A DNA stretch of 53,224 nt from Oscillospiraceae bacterium (GCA_017436785.1 JAFSCK010000023.1:1-53224); one strand, 5' to 3'; positions 7,961 through 15,758 are shown, counted from the first letter of the stretch. The notes: generated from the sequence alone by a model not told the origin. Program-made: numbers and translations.

Positions 7961-8910
7961 TTGACCGATTGGGACGTAATATTACCTATCTTCGCATTTC
8001 CGTAACAGACAAATGCAACCTTCGCTGCCGGTATTGCATGCCGGAGGACGGTGTTTGCAAGAAAGAACATACGGACATGCTGACGGAGGATGAGATCATC
8101 CATGCCGTGGAGGTTGCCGCGGAGCTGGGGATCACCAAGATTCGGATCACCGGCGGCGAGCCTCTGGTGAAAAAGAATATTGTGTCCATCTGCCGCCGGA
8201 CTGCGGCAGTGGAGGGAATCAAAGAGGTTTGTCTCACTACAAACGGTGTGCTGCTTCCTCAATTGGCAAAGCCCTTGAAGGAAGCTGGGGTCAAGCGGCT
8301 GAATTTGAGCCTTGACACACTGCAGCCGGACAAGTATGCTTATATTACCCGTATTGGTAAAATGGATACCTTCCGTGCCGGTCTGGATGCTGCCTATGCA
8401 GCAGGCTTTGAGAAGATCAAGATCAATTCCGTACTGATTGGCGGGTTTAACGATGATGAGATCGAAGCTATGGCGAATCTGACGCTGGAATACCCTTTGG
8501 ATATGCGATTCATTGAGCTGATGCCAATGTACGATAGCGGTGATTTTGGTATAGATGCCTACCTGCCGTATTCCAAGGTTCTGGAAAAGCTGCCGGAGGC
8601 TGTGGCGGTACCTCAGGATGGCGGTGTTGCCAAGCTTTACCGCCTGCCGGGGGCAAAGGGTAATATCGGTCTGATAAGCCCTGTCAGCGCCCATTTCTGC
8701 GGGGAGTGCAACCGCCTGCGGCTGACATCTGACGGAAAGCTGAAACCCTGCCTCCATGCAGCGGATGAGTATTCAATAAAGGGTCTGGACAAGGCTGGGA
8801 TGAAAGCAGTCTTTGAGAAGGCCATCTGGAACAAGCCTGCTTGGCATGGTGACCTGGATGCCATCCACCGTTCTCAGGCGGGAAGAAACATGAACGAAAT
8901 CGGAGGATAA
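7957..8910 (+). CDS. moaA: GTP 3',8-cyclase MoaA (radical SAM)
   Basis: First enzyme of molybdopterin synthesis: it converts GTP to 3',8-cyclo-GTP using SAM. The radical SAM cysteines are C20, C24 and C27 (CNLRCRYC), followed by a GGEP motif. The second cluster region reads HFCGECNRLRLTSDG..KPCL. The C-terminus ends in the conserved Gly-Gly (MNEIGG). The 317-residue length is normal. It begins in an ATGA overlap with the flavoprotein gene and is followed after 5 bp by moaC. The codons for the final Gly-Gly also supply the ribosome binding site of moaC. Confidence 0.96.
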   Translation: MIDRLGRNITYLRISVTDKCNLRCRYCMPEDGVCKKEHTDMLTEDEIIHAVEVAAELGITKIRITGGEPLVKKNIVSICRRTAAVEGIKEVCLTTNGVLLPQLAKPLKEAGVKRLNLSLDTLQPDKYAYITRIGKMDTFRAGLDAAYAAGFEKIKINSVLIGGFNDDEIEAMANLTLEYPLDMRFIELMPMYDSGDFGIDAYLPYSKVLEKLPEAVAVPQDGGVAKLYRLPGAKGNIGLISPVSAHFCGECNRLRLTSDGKLKPCLHAADEYSIKGLDKAGMKAVFEKAIWNKPAWHGDLDAIHRSQAGRNMNEIGG

Positions 8911-8915
8911 GAAGC

Positions 8916-9395
8916 ATGTCCGACTTTACCCATTTTAATGAACAGGGTCGTGCCAAGATGGTAGATGTTGGTGAAAAGCCCATATCTCAGCGTGTTGCCG
9001 TGGCTGCAGGCCGGGTTCTGGTCAATGAGAAGACCTTTTCTCTGATCCAGTCCGGCGGAATGAAGAAGGGCGATGTGCTCACCGTTGCCCAGATCGCCGG
9101 TGTCATGGGAGCCAAGCGTACCCCAGATATCATTCCCATGTGCCATCCTATCTTGATGGACGGCATCAATCTGGAGCTTTCTCTGGAAGAAAATAGAAAA
9201 TCTGTGGAGATCAAAGCCACCGTTTCCTGTGACGGACGAACCGGTGTGGAGATGGAAGCACTGACCGCCGTTTCCACCGCAGCCCTGACGGTCTACGATA
9301 TGTGCAAGGCGGTCCAAAAGGATATGGTCATCACCGATATCCGTCTTCTCAGCAAGACCGGCGGCATTCATGGCGATTATAAGCGGGAGGAATAA
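8916..9395 (+). CDS. moaC: Cyclic pyranopterin monophosphate synthase MoaC
   Basis: MoaC turns the MoaA product into cyclic pyranopterin monophosphate. The 159-residue protein carries the diagnostic opening FTHFNEQGRAKMVDVGEK, the active-site MCHPI motif, and GVEMEALTAVSTAALTVYDM with KAVQKDM. CGGAGG at 8901-8906 gives the start at 8916. It sits in the conserved order moaA-moaC-mog. Confidence 0.97.
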   Translation: MSDFTHFNEQGRAKMVDVGEKPISQRVAVAAGRVLVNEKTFSLIQSGGMKKGDVLTVAQIAGVMGAKRTPDIIPMCHPILMDGINLELSLEENRKSVEIKATVSCDGRTGVEMEALTAVSTAALTVYDMCKAVQKDMVITDIRLLSKTGGIHGDYKREE

Positions 9396-9397
9396 TC

Positions 9398-9889
9398 ATG
9401 TATACAGCAGCAGTCATCACCATCAGCGACAAGGGGTATCGGGGCGAGCGGATAGACACCAGTGGCCCCAATCTAGTGCAGATCCTTACCGACAAGGGCT
9501 TTGATGTGACCCATACCGCTATCATTCCCGATGAAAAGGAAATGATAAAGGCAGAACTGGTAAAATGCGCCGATGAGCTGGCCATTGCGCTGGTGCTCAC
9601 CACCGGCGGTACCGGTTTCTCTCCCCGGGACGTTACGCCTGAGGCAACGATGGAAATCGTGGAGCGTCCCACTCCCGGTATTCCCGAAGCCATGCGTTAT
9701 GAATCTCTGAAGATCACGCCCAAGGGCTGCCTCAGCCGCAGCGCCGCAGGCATTCGGGGCCGCAGTCTTATCATCAACCTCCCCGGCAGCAAGAAGGCCT
9801 CTGCTGAGAATATTTTGGCGGTCATCGACCCTGTTGCTCATGGTCTTGATATGCTTTACTCCGAGGGCAGCGCTGATTGCGCAAGGTGA
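9398..9889 (+). CDS. mog: Molybdopterin adenylyltransferase (Mog/MoaB family)
   Basis: Activates molybdopterin with ATP to adenylyl-molybdopterin, the substrate of MoeA. The 163 residues include AVITISDKGYRGERIDTSGP, LTTGGTGFSPRDVTPEAT and INLPGSKKASAEN, all typical of the MogA/MoaB fold. Either name could be used; activity in bacteria is usually called Mog. It starts 2 bp after moaC and ends 4 bp before the NTPase gene. Confidence 0.94.
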   Translation: MYTAAVITISDKGYRGERIDTSGPNLVQILTDKGFDVTHTAIIPDEKEMIKAELVKCADELAIALVLTTGGTGFSPRDVTPEATMEIVERPTPGIPEAMRYESLKITPKGCLSRSAAGIRGRSLIINLPGSKKASAENILAVIDPVAHGLDMLYSEGSADCAR

Positions 9890-9893
9890 TTCC

Positions 9894-10466
9894 ATGAAGA
9901 ATCTCTTTTTGACCGGTCCCATTGGAAGCGGAAAAAGTACAAGTATAGCGGTTGCTCTGGGGGAACATCTTTCCGAAGCGGGCGGCTTTCTGACGGTACG
10001 TCAGCGGGACGATGCTGGGCGGGCCATTGCCTACTGGCTGAAGCGGCCTGACGGCAGGGATGGGCAGACCATCATTGATTATTCCCAGAAGCCCTATACC
10101 ATGCATATGGAAGTGTTTGAGGATTTTGGTGTCGCGCTGCTGGACGAAGCGAAGCAGTGTGACTATGTTGTTCTGGATGAGATCGGCGGCTTTGAGGTGC
10201 TGTCGGATGCTTTCCTGAGTGCCCTTATGAAACTGCTTGAAAGTGATGTTCCCTGCATTGGCGTGATGAAAGGTGCTGGACCGGCCAGTAAGATGATCCA
10301 AAAGTTGGGATTGGGCGATGCCTATGTGCAAAGGGCGGAAGCTTTGCGCCAGTGGATGCGCCGTGATGAAAAGACAGTGCTTTACGAATGCACGCAGTTT
10401 GATCCGCAGGGGCTGAGCTTGGCCCAACAGTGGGTAAGCTGCTATTGTAATGCGGATTCTCAATAA
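9894..10466 (+). CDS. P-loop nucleoside-triphosphatase (NTPase_1/THEP1-like) in the molybdopterin operon
   Basis: A 190-residue P-loop protein with Walker A GPIGSGKST (about residues 8-16) and a Walker B-like VVLDEIGGFE (about residues 88-97), resembling the THEP1/NTPase_1 family. The ATG at 9894 is chosen over an upstream in-frame ATG because it follows the mog stop by 4 bp and begins directly with the P-loop strand. As last gene of the cofactor operon it may supply a nucleotide-dependent step, for example like MobB, but no motif shows this. The stop codon lies inside a perfect palindrome (10457-10483). Confidence 0.75.
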   Translation: MKNLFLTGPIGSGKSTSIAVALGEHLSEAGGFLTVRQRDDAGRAIAYWLKRPDGRDGQTIIDYSQKPYTMHMEVFEDFGVALLDEAKQCDYVVLDEIGGFEVLSDAFLSALMKLLESDVPCIGVMKGAGPASKMIQKLGLGDAYVQRAEALRQWMRRDEKTVLYECTQFDPQGLSLAQQWVSCYCNADSQ

Positions 10467-10483
10467 AACGGTTTTATTGAGAA
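10457..10483. promoter_or_regulatory. Perfect 12-bp-arm palindrome over the NTPase stop codon
   Basis: Two 12-base arms (TTCTCAATAAAA and its exact complement) flank a 3-base centre. The TAA stop at 10464-10466 lies in the left arm. No T-run follows, so it is not a standard terminator; it could be an mRNA 3-prime stabilising hairpin or a protein-binding site. Confidence 0.5.
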
Positions 10484-10507
10484 CATATTGCACAAATCAG
10501 GATGCTG

Positions 10508-10545
10508 CACAGCAGGTATGGGAAACCGCCTGCTGTGTTTGTTTT
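10508..10545 (+). terminator. Rho-independent terminator of the regulator/molybdopterin operon
   Basis: A 9-bp stem CACAGCAGG/CCTGCTGTG (10508-10516 with 10529-10537) is followed by TTTGTTTT. It separates the cofactor operon from the promoter of the importer operon. Confidence 0.8.
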
Positions 10546-10584
10546 ACCCGCCCAAATATTATAAAAATAAAAGTAGAATCATGG

Positions 10585-10613
10585 TTGAATTTGTACAAAG
10601 CGTATGCTATACT
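10585..10613 (+). promoter_or_regulatory. Promoter of the FecCD-type importer operon
   Basis: TTGAAT (10585-10590), a 17-bp spacer and TATACT (10608-10613). The same layout (TTGAAA-17-TATACT) precedes tupA. Predicted transcription start is near 10620, leaving a leader of about 154 bases. Confidence 0.7.
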
Positions 10614-10619
10614 TTAATA

Positions 10620-10773
10620 AGTGACTGCCCCGGAAAAGCCAGGGAGGAAGATCATTTTGAAAAGCGGTGGACGAGCCTCTTTCCAAAATCCAATGCTAAG
10701 CGCAGCAATAGCTGTGCTCTTTGGTCTTTGGAACGGGTTCGTCATTTTTATTATCAAATTTGGAGGAAGAAAC
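10620..10773 (+). promoter_or_regulatory. Structured 5' leader shared with tupA (candidate Moco/Tuco-type riboswitch)
   Basis: This leader contains a 23-base block at 10666-10688 that is identical to 15903-15925 before tupA. A second block, GGGTTCGTCATTTTT at 10735-10749, is also shared. GACGAGCC (10669-10676) can pair with GGGTTCGTC (10735-10743), followed by a T-run. Inside, TTCCAAA (10681-10687) pairs with TTTGGAA (10727-10733), and GCGCAGC/GCTGTGC form an apical hairpin. Promoter spacing and leader length also match the tup leader. The Moco RNA motif (RF01055) is a known class before such genes; membership was not tested. The ribosome binding site is GGAGG at 10762-10766. Confidence 0.7.
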
Positions 10774-11874
10774 ATGAAGAAGATCATCGCTCTGCTGCTG
10801 GCACTGGTTATGGTTTTGAGCCTGCCTGCTTGCGGCGCAAAGGAAGAAGCCCCCGCTGAAACCACTGCAGCTCCTGTAGTGGTAGCTCCTGTAGAAACTG
10901 CTGCTCCCGAAACTGAAGCACCCGAGTGGCCCAAGACCATCACCGATATCATGGGCAACGAAGTGGTTCTGCAGGCTCCTGCAGCTCACCTTGTTGGTAC
11001 CCACAATCCTACTATGAACACTGCTGTTGTTTTGGGTGGCGGCGGCAAATATATTGCAGGCTTCGGCAATAAGGAAATGGCAGACGTTCTGTATTCCTAT
11101 GTCTATCCCGAGCTGAAGGATGATGTCATCCAGATCGGCAAGGGCAAGAACATCAACTATGAGACGGTTCTGACCACCGGTGCTGATCTGGCTATCCTGC
11201 CCCAGCGTTTTGCCTACATGGTGGAGGAATTTGAGGCCATCGGCATTCCCGCAATCGTCATCCTGTCTTCTACCGAAAGCTATGATACCATCCGTAACGC
11301 CATCAACCTGATGGGTGAAGTGGTTGGCGAAGAGGACCGTGCAGAGGAGATTCTGACCTACTTCAACGGCATCATCGACAAGATCACCGAACGTACCGCA
11401 GCCGTCACCGAAAAGCCCTCTGTTATGTTCCTTGGCAGCTCCAATATGTATGCAGTTGCTCCCGGTGCTATGATCCAGAGTGACATTATGGAGACTGCCG
11501 GTGCTGTAAATGCCGTTTCCGGGGTTGAAGTTCTGGGCTCCTTTGCAGATGTCAGCGCAGAAGAAATCGTCGGCTGGAATCCTGATGTGATCTGGGTTCC
11601 TAACTATGCAGACTACACCGTGGAAGATGTTCTGAACGCTCCTGAGTTCTCCAGCATCACTGCTGTCCAGAACGGTGCCGTTTATACCTTCCCCTGTGAA
11701 CTGGAGCCTTGGGATTATCCCACTGTCAGCGCCTGTCTGGGTGCTGCATGGGCTGCCTACAACCTGCATCCCGATCTGTATTCCTATGATGAGCTGATCG
11801 CCGATGTCAACGGCCTGTATGAGCTGCTTTATGGCCAGACCTTTACTGCCGAGCAGATTGGTATTATTGAATAA
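10774..11874 (+). CDS. Substrate-binding lipoprotein of FecCD-type ABC importer (candidate molybdate/tungstate)
   Basis: A 366-residue lipoprotein exported to the membrane surface. The signal peptide MKKIIALLLALVMVLSLPAC has its lipobox cysteine at residue 20, followed by an Ala/Pro/Glu-rich linker to about residue 48. A Peripla_BP_2 (helical backbone, class III) domain follows. The family usually binds iron-siderophores, haem or cobalamin, but Haemophilus MolA of the same fold carries molybdate and tungstate. The shared leader with tupA and the position between mog and xdhC support Mo/W (inference). ATG at 10774 has GGAGG 7 bases upstream and the only good signal peptide. Confidence 0.85.
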   Translation: MKKIIALLLALVMVLSLPACGAKEEAPAETTAAPVVVAPVETAAPETEAPEWPKTITDIMGNEVVLQAPAAHLVGTHNPTMNTAVVLGGGGKYIAGFGNKEMADVLYSYVYPELKDDVIQIGKGKNINYETVLTTGADLAILPQRFAYMVEEFEAIGIPAIVILSSTESYDTIRNAINLMGEVVGEEDRAEEILTYFNGIIDKITERTAAVTEKPSVMFLGSSNMYAVAPGAMIQSDIMETAGAVNAVSGVEVLGSFADVSAEEIVGWNPDVIWVPNYADYTVEDVLNAPEFSSITAVQNGAVYTFPCELEPWDYPTVSACLGAAWAAYNLHPDLYSYDELIADVNGLYELLYGQTFTAEQIGIIE

Positions 11875-11892
11875 TCCCTAAAGGAGCATTTT

Positions 11893-12918
11893 ATGCCTTC
11901 TCAAAAATCGTATCGCCTGATAATGATTTTCCTCACGGTGGCCCTTGTGGCCACCAGTGTGGTTGCCCTGTGCATTGGACGGTACTCTATTGATCCAAGG
12001 GAGGCTTTCGGCGCGGTGGCCAGCTATCTGCAGAAGCGGATGGCCGGAACCGTGGAAAAGCCGACTGCCATGGAGAATGTCATTTTTGTTCTGCGCATTC
12101 CCAGAATCATCGGTGCCATCGTGATTGGTGCGGCGCTGAGCCTGTCTGGTGCGGTGTATCAGAGCGTGTTTAAAAATCCTCTGGTCTCCCCAGATATTCT
12201 GGGTGTATCCTCCGGCGCCAGCGTCGGTGCCGCAACTGAGATCCTGCTGGGTGGAAGCCTTCTGTCCATGCAGCTGATGGCTTTTGCTGTGGGCCTTCTG
12301 GCAGTGCTGCTGTCTACGGCCATCCCCAAGATGCTGAAAAACAATTCCAACCTGATGCTGGTGCTTTCCGGCACCATTGTGGGCGGCTTTATGTGTTCGG
12401 TACTGGGAGTGCTGAAATTCATTGCGGAGGAAGATACAGAACTTTCCTCCATCATCTACTGGCAAATGGGCAGCGTCCAGTCCGTGAAAATGGATACCCT
12501 TGTCTATGTTGCTCCTATCTTTATTGCTGGTGCGGTGATCCTTGTGCTGCTCAGCTGGCAGCTGAACATCCTATCTTTCGGTGAAAACGAAGCAAAGACC
12601 TTGGGTGTGAATCTGAAAATGCTTCGCGGCATTACCATCGTGATTTCCAGCATGCTGACTGCCTCTGCTGTCAGTATCAGCGGCACCATCGGCTGGATCG
12701 GTCTGATCATTCCCCATCTAGGACGGTTATGTGTGGGTTCCGACAATACAAAGATGATCCCCTGCGCCATGCTGATGGGCGGATTGTTCCTGCTGGTGAT
12801 GGATACCATTGCCCGTACGGTAACATCGCTGGAGGTCCCGCTGTCGATCTTGACAGGCCTCATCGGTGCACCGATCTATGCATGGCTTCTGTGGAAGCAG
12901 AAAGCGAGGGTGATGTAA
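11893..12918 (+). CDS. FecCD/BtuC-family ABC permease
   Basis: A 341-residue integral membrane permease with about ten hydrophobic helices. Typical FecCD motifs are LRIPRIIGAIVIGAALSLSG (about residues 74-93), QSVFKNPLVSPDILGVSSGA, and GTIGWIGLIIPHLGR. It forms a homodimeric type II importer channel with the ATPase downstream. AAAGGAG precedes the ATG at 11893, and it sits 18 bp after the binding-protein gene. Substrate is inferred from the neighbours only. Confidence 0.93.
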   Translation: MPSQKSYRLIMIFLTVALVATSVVALCIGRYSIDPREAFGAVASYLQKRMAGTVEKPTAMENVIFVLRIPRIIGAIVIGAALSLSGAVYQSVFKNPLVSPDILGVSSGASVGAATEILLGGSLLSMQLMAFAVGLLAVLLSTAIPKMLKNNSNLMLVLSGTIVGGFMCSVLGVLKFIAEEDTELSSIIYWQMGSVQSVKMDTLVYVAPIFIAGAVILVLLSWQLNILSFGENEAKTLGVNLKMLRGITIVISSMLTASAVSISGTIGWIGLIIPHLGRLCVGSDNTKMIPCAMLMGGLFLLVMDTIARTVTSLEVPLSILTGLIGAPIYAWLLWKQKARVM

Positions 12919-12919
12919 G

Positions 12920-13705
12920 ATGGTACAATTGACAGGTCACAATCTGTTTTATTCCTACACCCGGGACCGAATGATCCTGAAGGATATTTCCTTCCGCTTT
13001 AAAAGCGGAGAGATCGTTTCCATCCTTGGTCCTAACGGTGCAGGAAAGACCACCTTCTTAAACTGCCTTGCCAATCTGGTTCCTCTTGACAAAGGTGAGA
13101 TTTTCATCGATGATAAGAATATCCGAAAGATTCCCCCTCGGGAGGTGGCAAAGGTCATCGGCTATGTGCCTCAGATCATTGTTCCCAGCTTCGATTTTTC
13201 CGTTCTGGAATATGTAGTCACCGGCTGCGCACCTCATATGGGCACCCTGTCCCGCCCTAAGCAGGAGCATTACGATATTGCTATGGATGCCATCAAACGC
13301 ATGGGCATCGAAAAGCTGTGGAACCGCTCCTACAGCCAGATCTCCGGCGGTGAGCGGCAGCAGGTGTCCATTGCCCGTGCGCTGGCCCAGCGTCCTGCCT
13401 TTATCCTGATGGATGAACCCACCGCGCACTTGGATTATGGCAATCAGATCAAGGTGCTAAAGACCGTCCGCAGCTTGAAGGAAGAGGGCTACGGTGTGAT
13501 CCTGACTACCCACAATCCTGATCATGCATTGCTGCTGCAGGATCAGGTGGCGATTCTTGACCGGAATGGTGTTTTGTCCACAGGCCTGAGCACCGATGTT
13601 TTGAAAGAGCAGAATCTCACGGAGCTATATGGTACCGAACTGAAACTGTTTTATGAAGAACAATTGGGAAGAGAGGTATGCGCTGCACCCCAGTTTACAA
13701 TTTGA
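12920..13705 (+). CDS. FecE-type ABC transporter ATP-binding protein
   Basis: A 261-residue ATPase: Walker A GPNGAGKTT, Q-loop in IGYVPQ, ABC signature ISGGERQQ, Walker B FILMDEPTAHLD and the H-loop histidine in ILTTHNPDH. The start lies 1 bp after the permease stop. It powers the FecCD-type importer encoded upstream. The C-terminal extension after residue 215 is usual for FecE/BtuD relatives. Confidence 0.94.
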   Translation: MVQLTGHNLFYSYTRDRMILKDISFRFKSGEIVSILGPNGAGKTTFLNCLANLVPLDKGEIFIDDKNIRKIPPREVAKVIGYVPQIIVPSFDFSVLEYVVTGCAPHMGTLSRPKQEHYDIAMDAIKRMGIEKLWNRSYSQISGGERQQVSIARALAQRPAFILMDEPTAHLDYGNQIKVLKTVRSLKEEGYGVILTTHNPDHALLLQDQVAILDRNGVLSTGLSTDVLKEQNLTELYGTELKLFYEEQLGREVCAAPQFTI

Positions 13706-13723
13706 TTTTCAGGAGGAGAGCCC

Positions 13724-14542
13724 ATGGAATTTTATGAGCAGGTATTGAAGGCTAAAAAAGAGAATAAAGTCTACGCGACTGCCACTGTCGTGAAGACAGA
13801 AGGGAACACCCCCCGCAAGCCCGGTGCAAAAATGCTGGTGTTTGCGGATGGCAGCATTGTTGGCAGCGTTGGCGGCGGTATTGTTGAGGAGCAGACGATT
13901 GCAGATTGTCTGGCTGCCATGAACAGCGGGCAAAATCTGATGAAAACCTATTCTGCCATTTCACAGGAGGTGGTGGAGAAGGGGATGGTCTGCGGCAACA
14001 ATATGACCATTTTCATTGAGTCTGGGGAGCGGCTGCCTTACCTGTATCTGTGCGGCTGCGGTCATGTGGCGCAGGCAGTGCTGCCTTTGGCAAAGGCTTT
14101 GGGATATTATGTGGTGGCCATCGATGCCCGGGATATTTCCGGCTATGAGGAGGCCTTAGCGCCTGCGGATGAGCTGCACATTCTGGAAAGCTTTGACCAG
14201 ATCGGACAGTTGAACTTTATTCCTGGCTCTGCTTTCATCGTTTGCTCCTTCTCCCACAAAACTGATGGAGATATTCTGAATGTGATCCTCAGCAAAGAAC
14301 CTTCCTATGTTGGTATGCTGGGCGGCAAGCCCAAGATCCGGGCTTTGTTTACAAAACTGAAGGAAAACGGCTATTCCGAGGAGGTTTTGAAGCAGATCCA
14401 TGCTCCCATCGGCTTAGATATTGGCGGCGAAAAACCTGTAGAAATCGCTGTATCCATTATGGCAGAAGTGCTGGCAGCCAAATACAGCGGCAGCTGCCGT
14501 TCCATGCGGGATATCCTCCGGGACTCTGTATTTCCCTTATAA
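13724..14542 (+). CDS. XdhC/CoxI-family molybdenum cofactor chaperone-like protein
   Basis: XdhC proteins bind and protect mature Mo cofactor and help its sulfuration and insertion into molybdoenzymes. The 272 residues have the N-terminal XdhC/CoxI region (TVVKTEGNTPRKPGAKMLV, GSVGGGIVEE) and a C-terminal Rossmann-like domain (YLCGCGHVAQAVLPLAKALG). A conserved MLGGKPKI block and IGLDIGGEKPVEIAVSIMAE follow. AGGAGGAG precedes the ATG at 13724. It is last in the importer operon, and a strong terminator follows. No XdhA/B-type hydroxylase lies in the window, so the client may be elsewhere. Confidence 0.9.
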   Translation: MEFYEQVLKAKKENKVYATATVVKTEGNTPRKPGAKMLVFADGSIVGSVGGGIVEEQTIADCLAAMNSGQNLMKTYSAISQEVVEKGMVCGNNMTIFIESGERLPYLYLCGCGHVAQAVLPLAKALGYYVVAIDARDISGYEEALAPADELHILESFDQIGQLNFIPGSAFIVCSFSHKTDGDILNVILSKEPSYVGMLGGKPKIRALFTKLKENGYSEEVLKQIHAPIGLDIGGEKPVEIAVSIMAEVLAAKYSGSCRSMRDILRDSVFPL

Positions 14543-14550
14543 AAGTAAGA

Positions 14551-14585
14551 ATGACCACTGCCTTTTGGACAGTGGTCATTTTTTT
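14551..14585 (+). terminator. Rho-independent terminator after the xdhC-like gene
   Basis: A 10-bp stem ATGACCACTG/CAGTGGTCAT (14551-14560 with 14570-14579) is followed by six T. The T-run overlaps the stop codon of the convergent gene. Confidence 0.9.
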
Positions 14586-15105
14586 ACACATCGAACCGGT
14601 TATAGCTTTCATAGCAATCAAGACACAGCTTTTTGCCTCCTGCGATTCGGATCCAGTTGGCACCGGTTTTTTCGCCGCAGCATTCGCAGTAGTAGCTATC
14701 GAAAATCTTTGCAGGGGTAGGTAAGGGGATGCGGGTAGACATGACATCAAAGAGTTCTTCATAGCTGCGGTCGAAATAATAGCCCTTGGATTCCTCCGGA
14801 GTCATGTTCAAAGGCTTTGGCTTCAGCACCAGCCGAACAGATTCTCCAGTGGCCCGATTATAGAAGGAAAAGGCCTGCTTTCCGGTCATATGAAACAGCA
14901 GATTGCCTTTGCCAATGCTGCAGCCCAGCATGACTTGGATGGCATCCACGCCGCAGGCATCGTTTTCGGAAATACAGAGCACCTGTTCATTATCGGAGAA
15001 GGTGATGTCCAGCAGCTTCATGGCATATTCTGCGGCGGCATAGCCGATTCGCAGTCCGCCGCAGTGGTGTCCGTGAAAGTCTACGCATTTTTCCCAAAGG
15101 GTCAT
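14584..15105 (-). CDS. FmdE-like protein with C-terminal zinc-finger
   Basis: A 173-residue protein. The N-terminus (CVDFHGHHCGGLRIGYAAAE) is the FmdE signature, first named for a protein encoded with tungsten formylmethanofuran dehydrogenase; NDACGVDAIQ is a second family motif. The C-terminal 45 residues hold CxxCG...CLDC, a probable zinc ribbon. FmdE-like proteins recur with Mo/W enzymes, but their role is unsettled. The ATG at 15105, 2 bp after the stop of the MoaE-like gene, is preferred over an upstream in-frame ATG inside that gene. It is last in a three-gene unit. Confidence 0.85.
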   Translation of the reverse strand: MTLWEKCVDFHGHHCGGLRIGYAAAEYAMKLLDITFSDNEQVLCISENDACGVDAIQVMLGCSIGKGNLLFHMTGKQAFSFYNRATGESVRLVLKPKPLNMTPEESKGYYFDRSYEELFDVMSTRIPLPTPAKIFDSYYCECCGEKTGANWIRIAGGKKLCLDCYESYNRFDV

Positions 15106-15107
15106 AG

Positions 15108-15500
15108 TCAGTTCAGCTCCGTTTCTACCACACATTCATTTTTGACGCGGCCTACCAGATAATTCAGGGCATCCACAACCCGGGGACGGATATCGCCACC
15201 AATGAGAACGTACATAATGTCGTCACCCGTGGAAAGCCGGCCTTCATTGAGCCAGACCTTTATGTAATAGATACCTTCCAGTTTATAGGTATCGGAGATT
15301 ACGGCGTTGACCTTTTCTTCGTCGTAAGAGAAGACCATACCGGTAACGGCTTTGGTATCCTCCGCGCCATAGCGGACTTTGGCCTTGGCAGTTTGACGGA
15401 CAGTTCCATTGTGGGTCAGATACATGCCGATTTTCGGCGCAGATTCATGCGCTTTGGCTTCTTTCAGCCATGCATCGATAGAAGGAATGGGTTTAGACAT
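15108..15500 (-). CDS. MoaE-like molybdopterin synthase large subunit, divergent
   Basis: MoaE dimers with MoaD convert cyclic pyranopterin to molybdopterin. The 130 residues show the MoaE plan: HNGTVRQT, then FSYDEEKVNAVIS, then VWLNEGRLSTGDDIMYVLIGGDIRPRVVDAL. The C-terminal RVKNECVVE keeps a lysine at the position I align with E. coli Lys119. The second catalytic lysine (Lys126, in WK+E) is replaced by a V-E-T stretch, and the tail is short. AGGAGG 7 bases before the ATG gives the start. No obvious MoaD is in the window; the 84-residue protein just upstream ends in Gly-Gly. Confidence 0.75.
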   Translation of the reverse strand: MSKPIPSIDAWLKEAKAHESAPKIGMYLTHNGTVRQTAKAKVRYGAEDTKAVTGMVFSYDEEKVNAVISDTYKLEGIYYIKVWLNEGRLSTGDDIMYVLIGGDIRPRVVDALNYLVGRVKNECVVETELN

Positions 15501-15503
15501 ATA

Positions 15504-15758
15504 TTAGCCTCCTGTTGAGAGAAATTGGATAAAATAGCGGTGATAGATCGCTTCTATATCAGCATCCTCGCCCTCCATAAGAACGCGGATGCGTTTGGCT
15601 GCCCATACACCCATGCCCTTGGGCTTTAATTCCGTCAGGGTTATGCGGCAGGAACCATATCGATAGCAGTTGCTGCTTTCTTCAGTCACATCCTCCTGCT
15701 CCCGGAAAAAGCTGCGGGCACGCTGAATGGATACGCTCCAAGTTTCGTCTTTGGTCAT
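15504..15758 (-). CDS. Small protein of unknown function with C-terminal Gly-Gly, upstream of MoaE-like gene
   Basis: 84 residues, not recognised. It begins MTKDETWSVSIQRARSFF and ends FLSTGG; the C-terminal half has two predicted strands (SCRITLTEL and KRIRVLME). The ATG at 15758 is chosen for GAGGTG 8 bases upstream; an upstream in-frame ATG at 15812 has no such site. Size, terminal Gly-Gly and place directly before a moaE-like gene recall MoaD. However, a helical start is unlike MoaD, and the Gly-Gly codons double as the ribosome binding site of the next gene. Also possible: a small accessory protein unrelated to sulfur transfer. Confidence 0.6.
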   Translation of the reverse strand: MTKDETWSVSIQRARSFFREQEDVTEESSNCYRYGSCRITLTELKPKGMGVWAAKRIRVLMEGEDADIEAIYHRYFIQFLSTGG

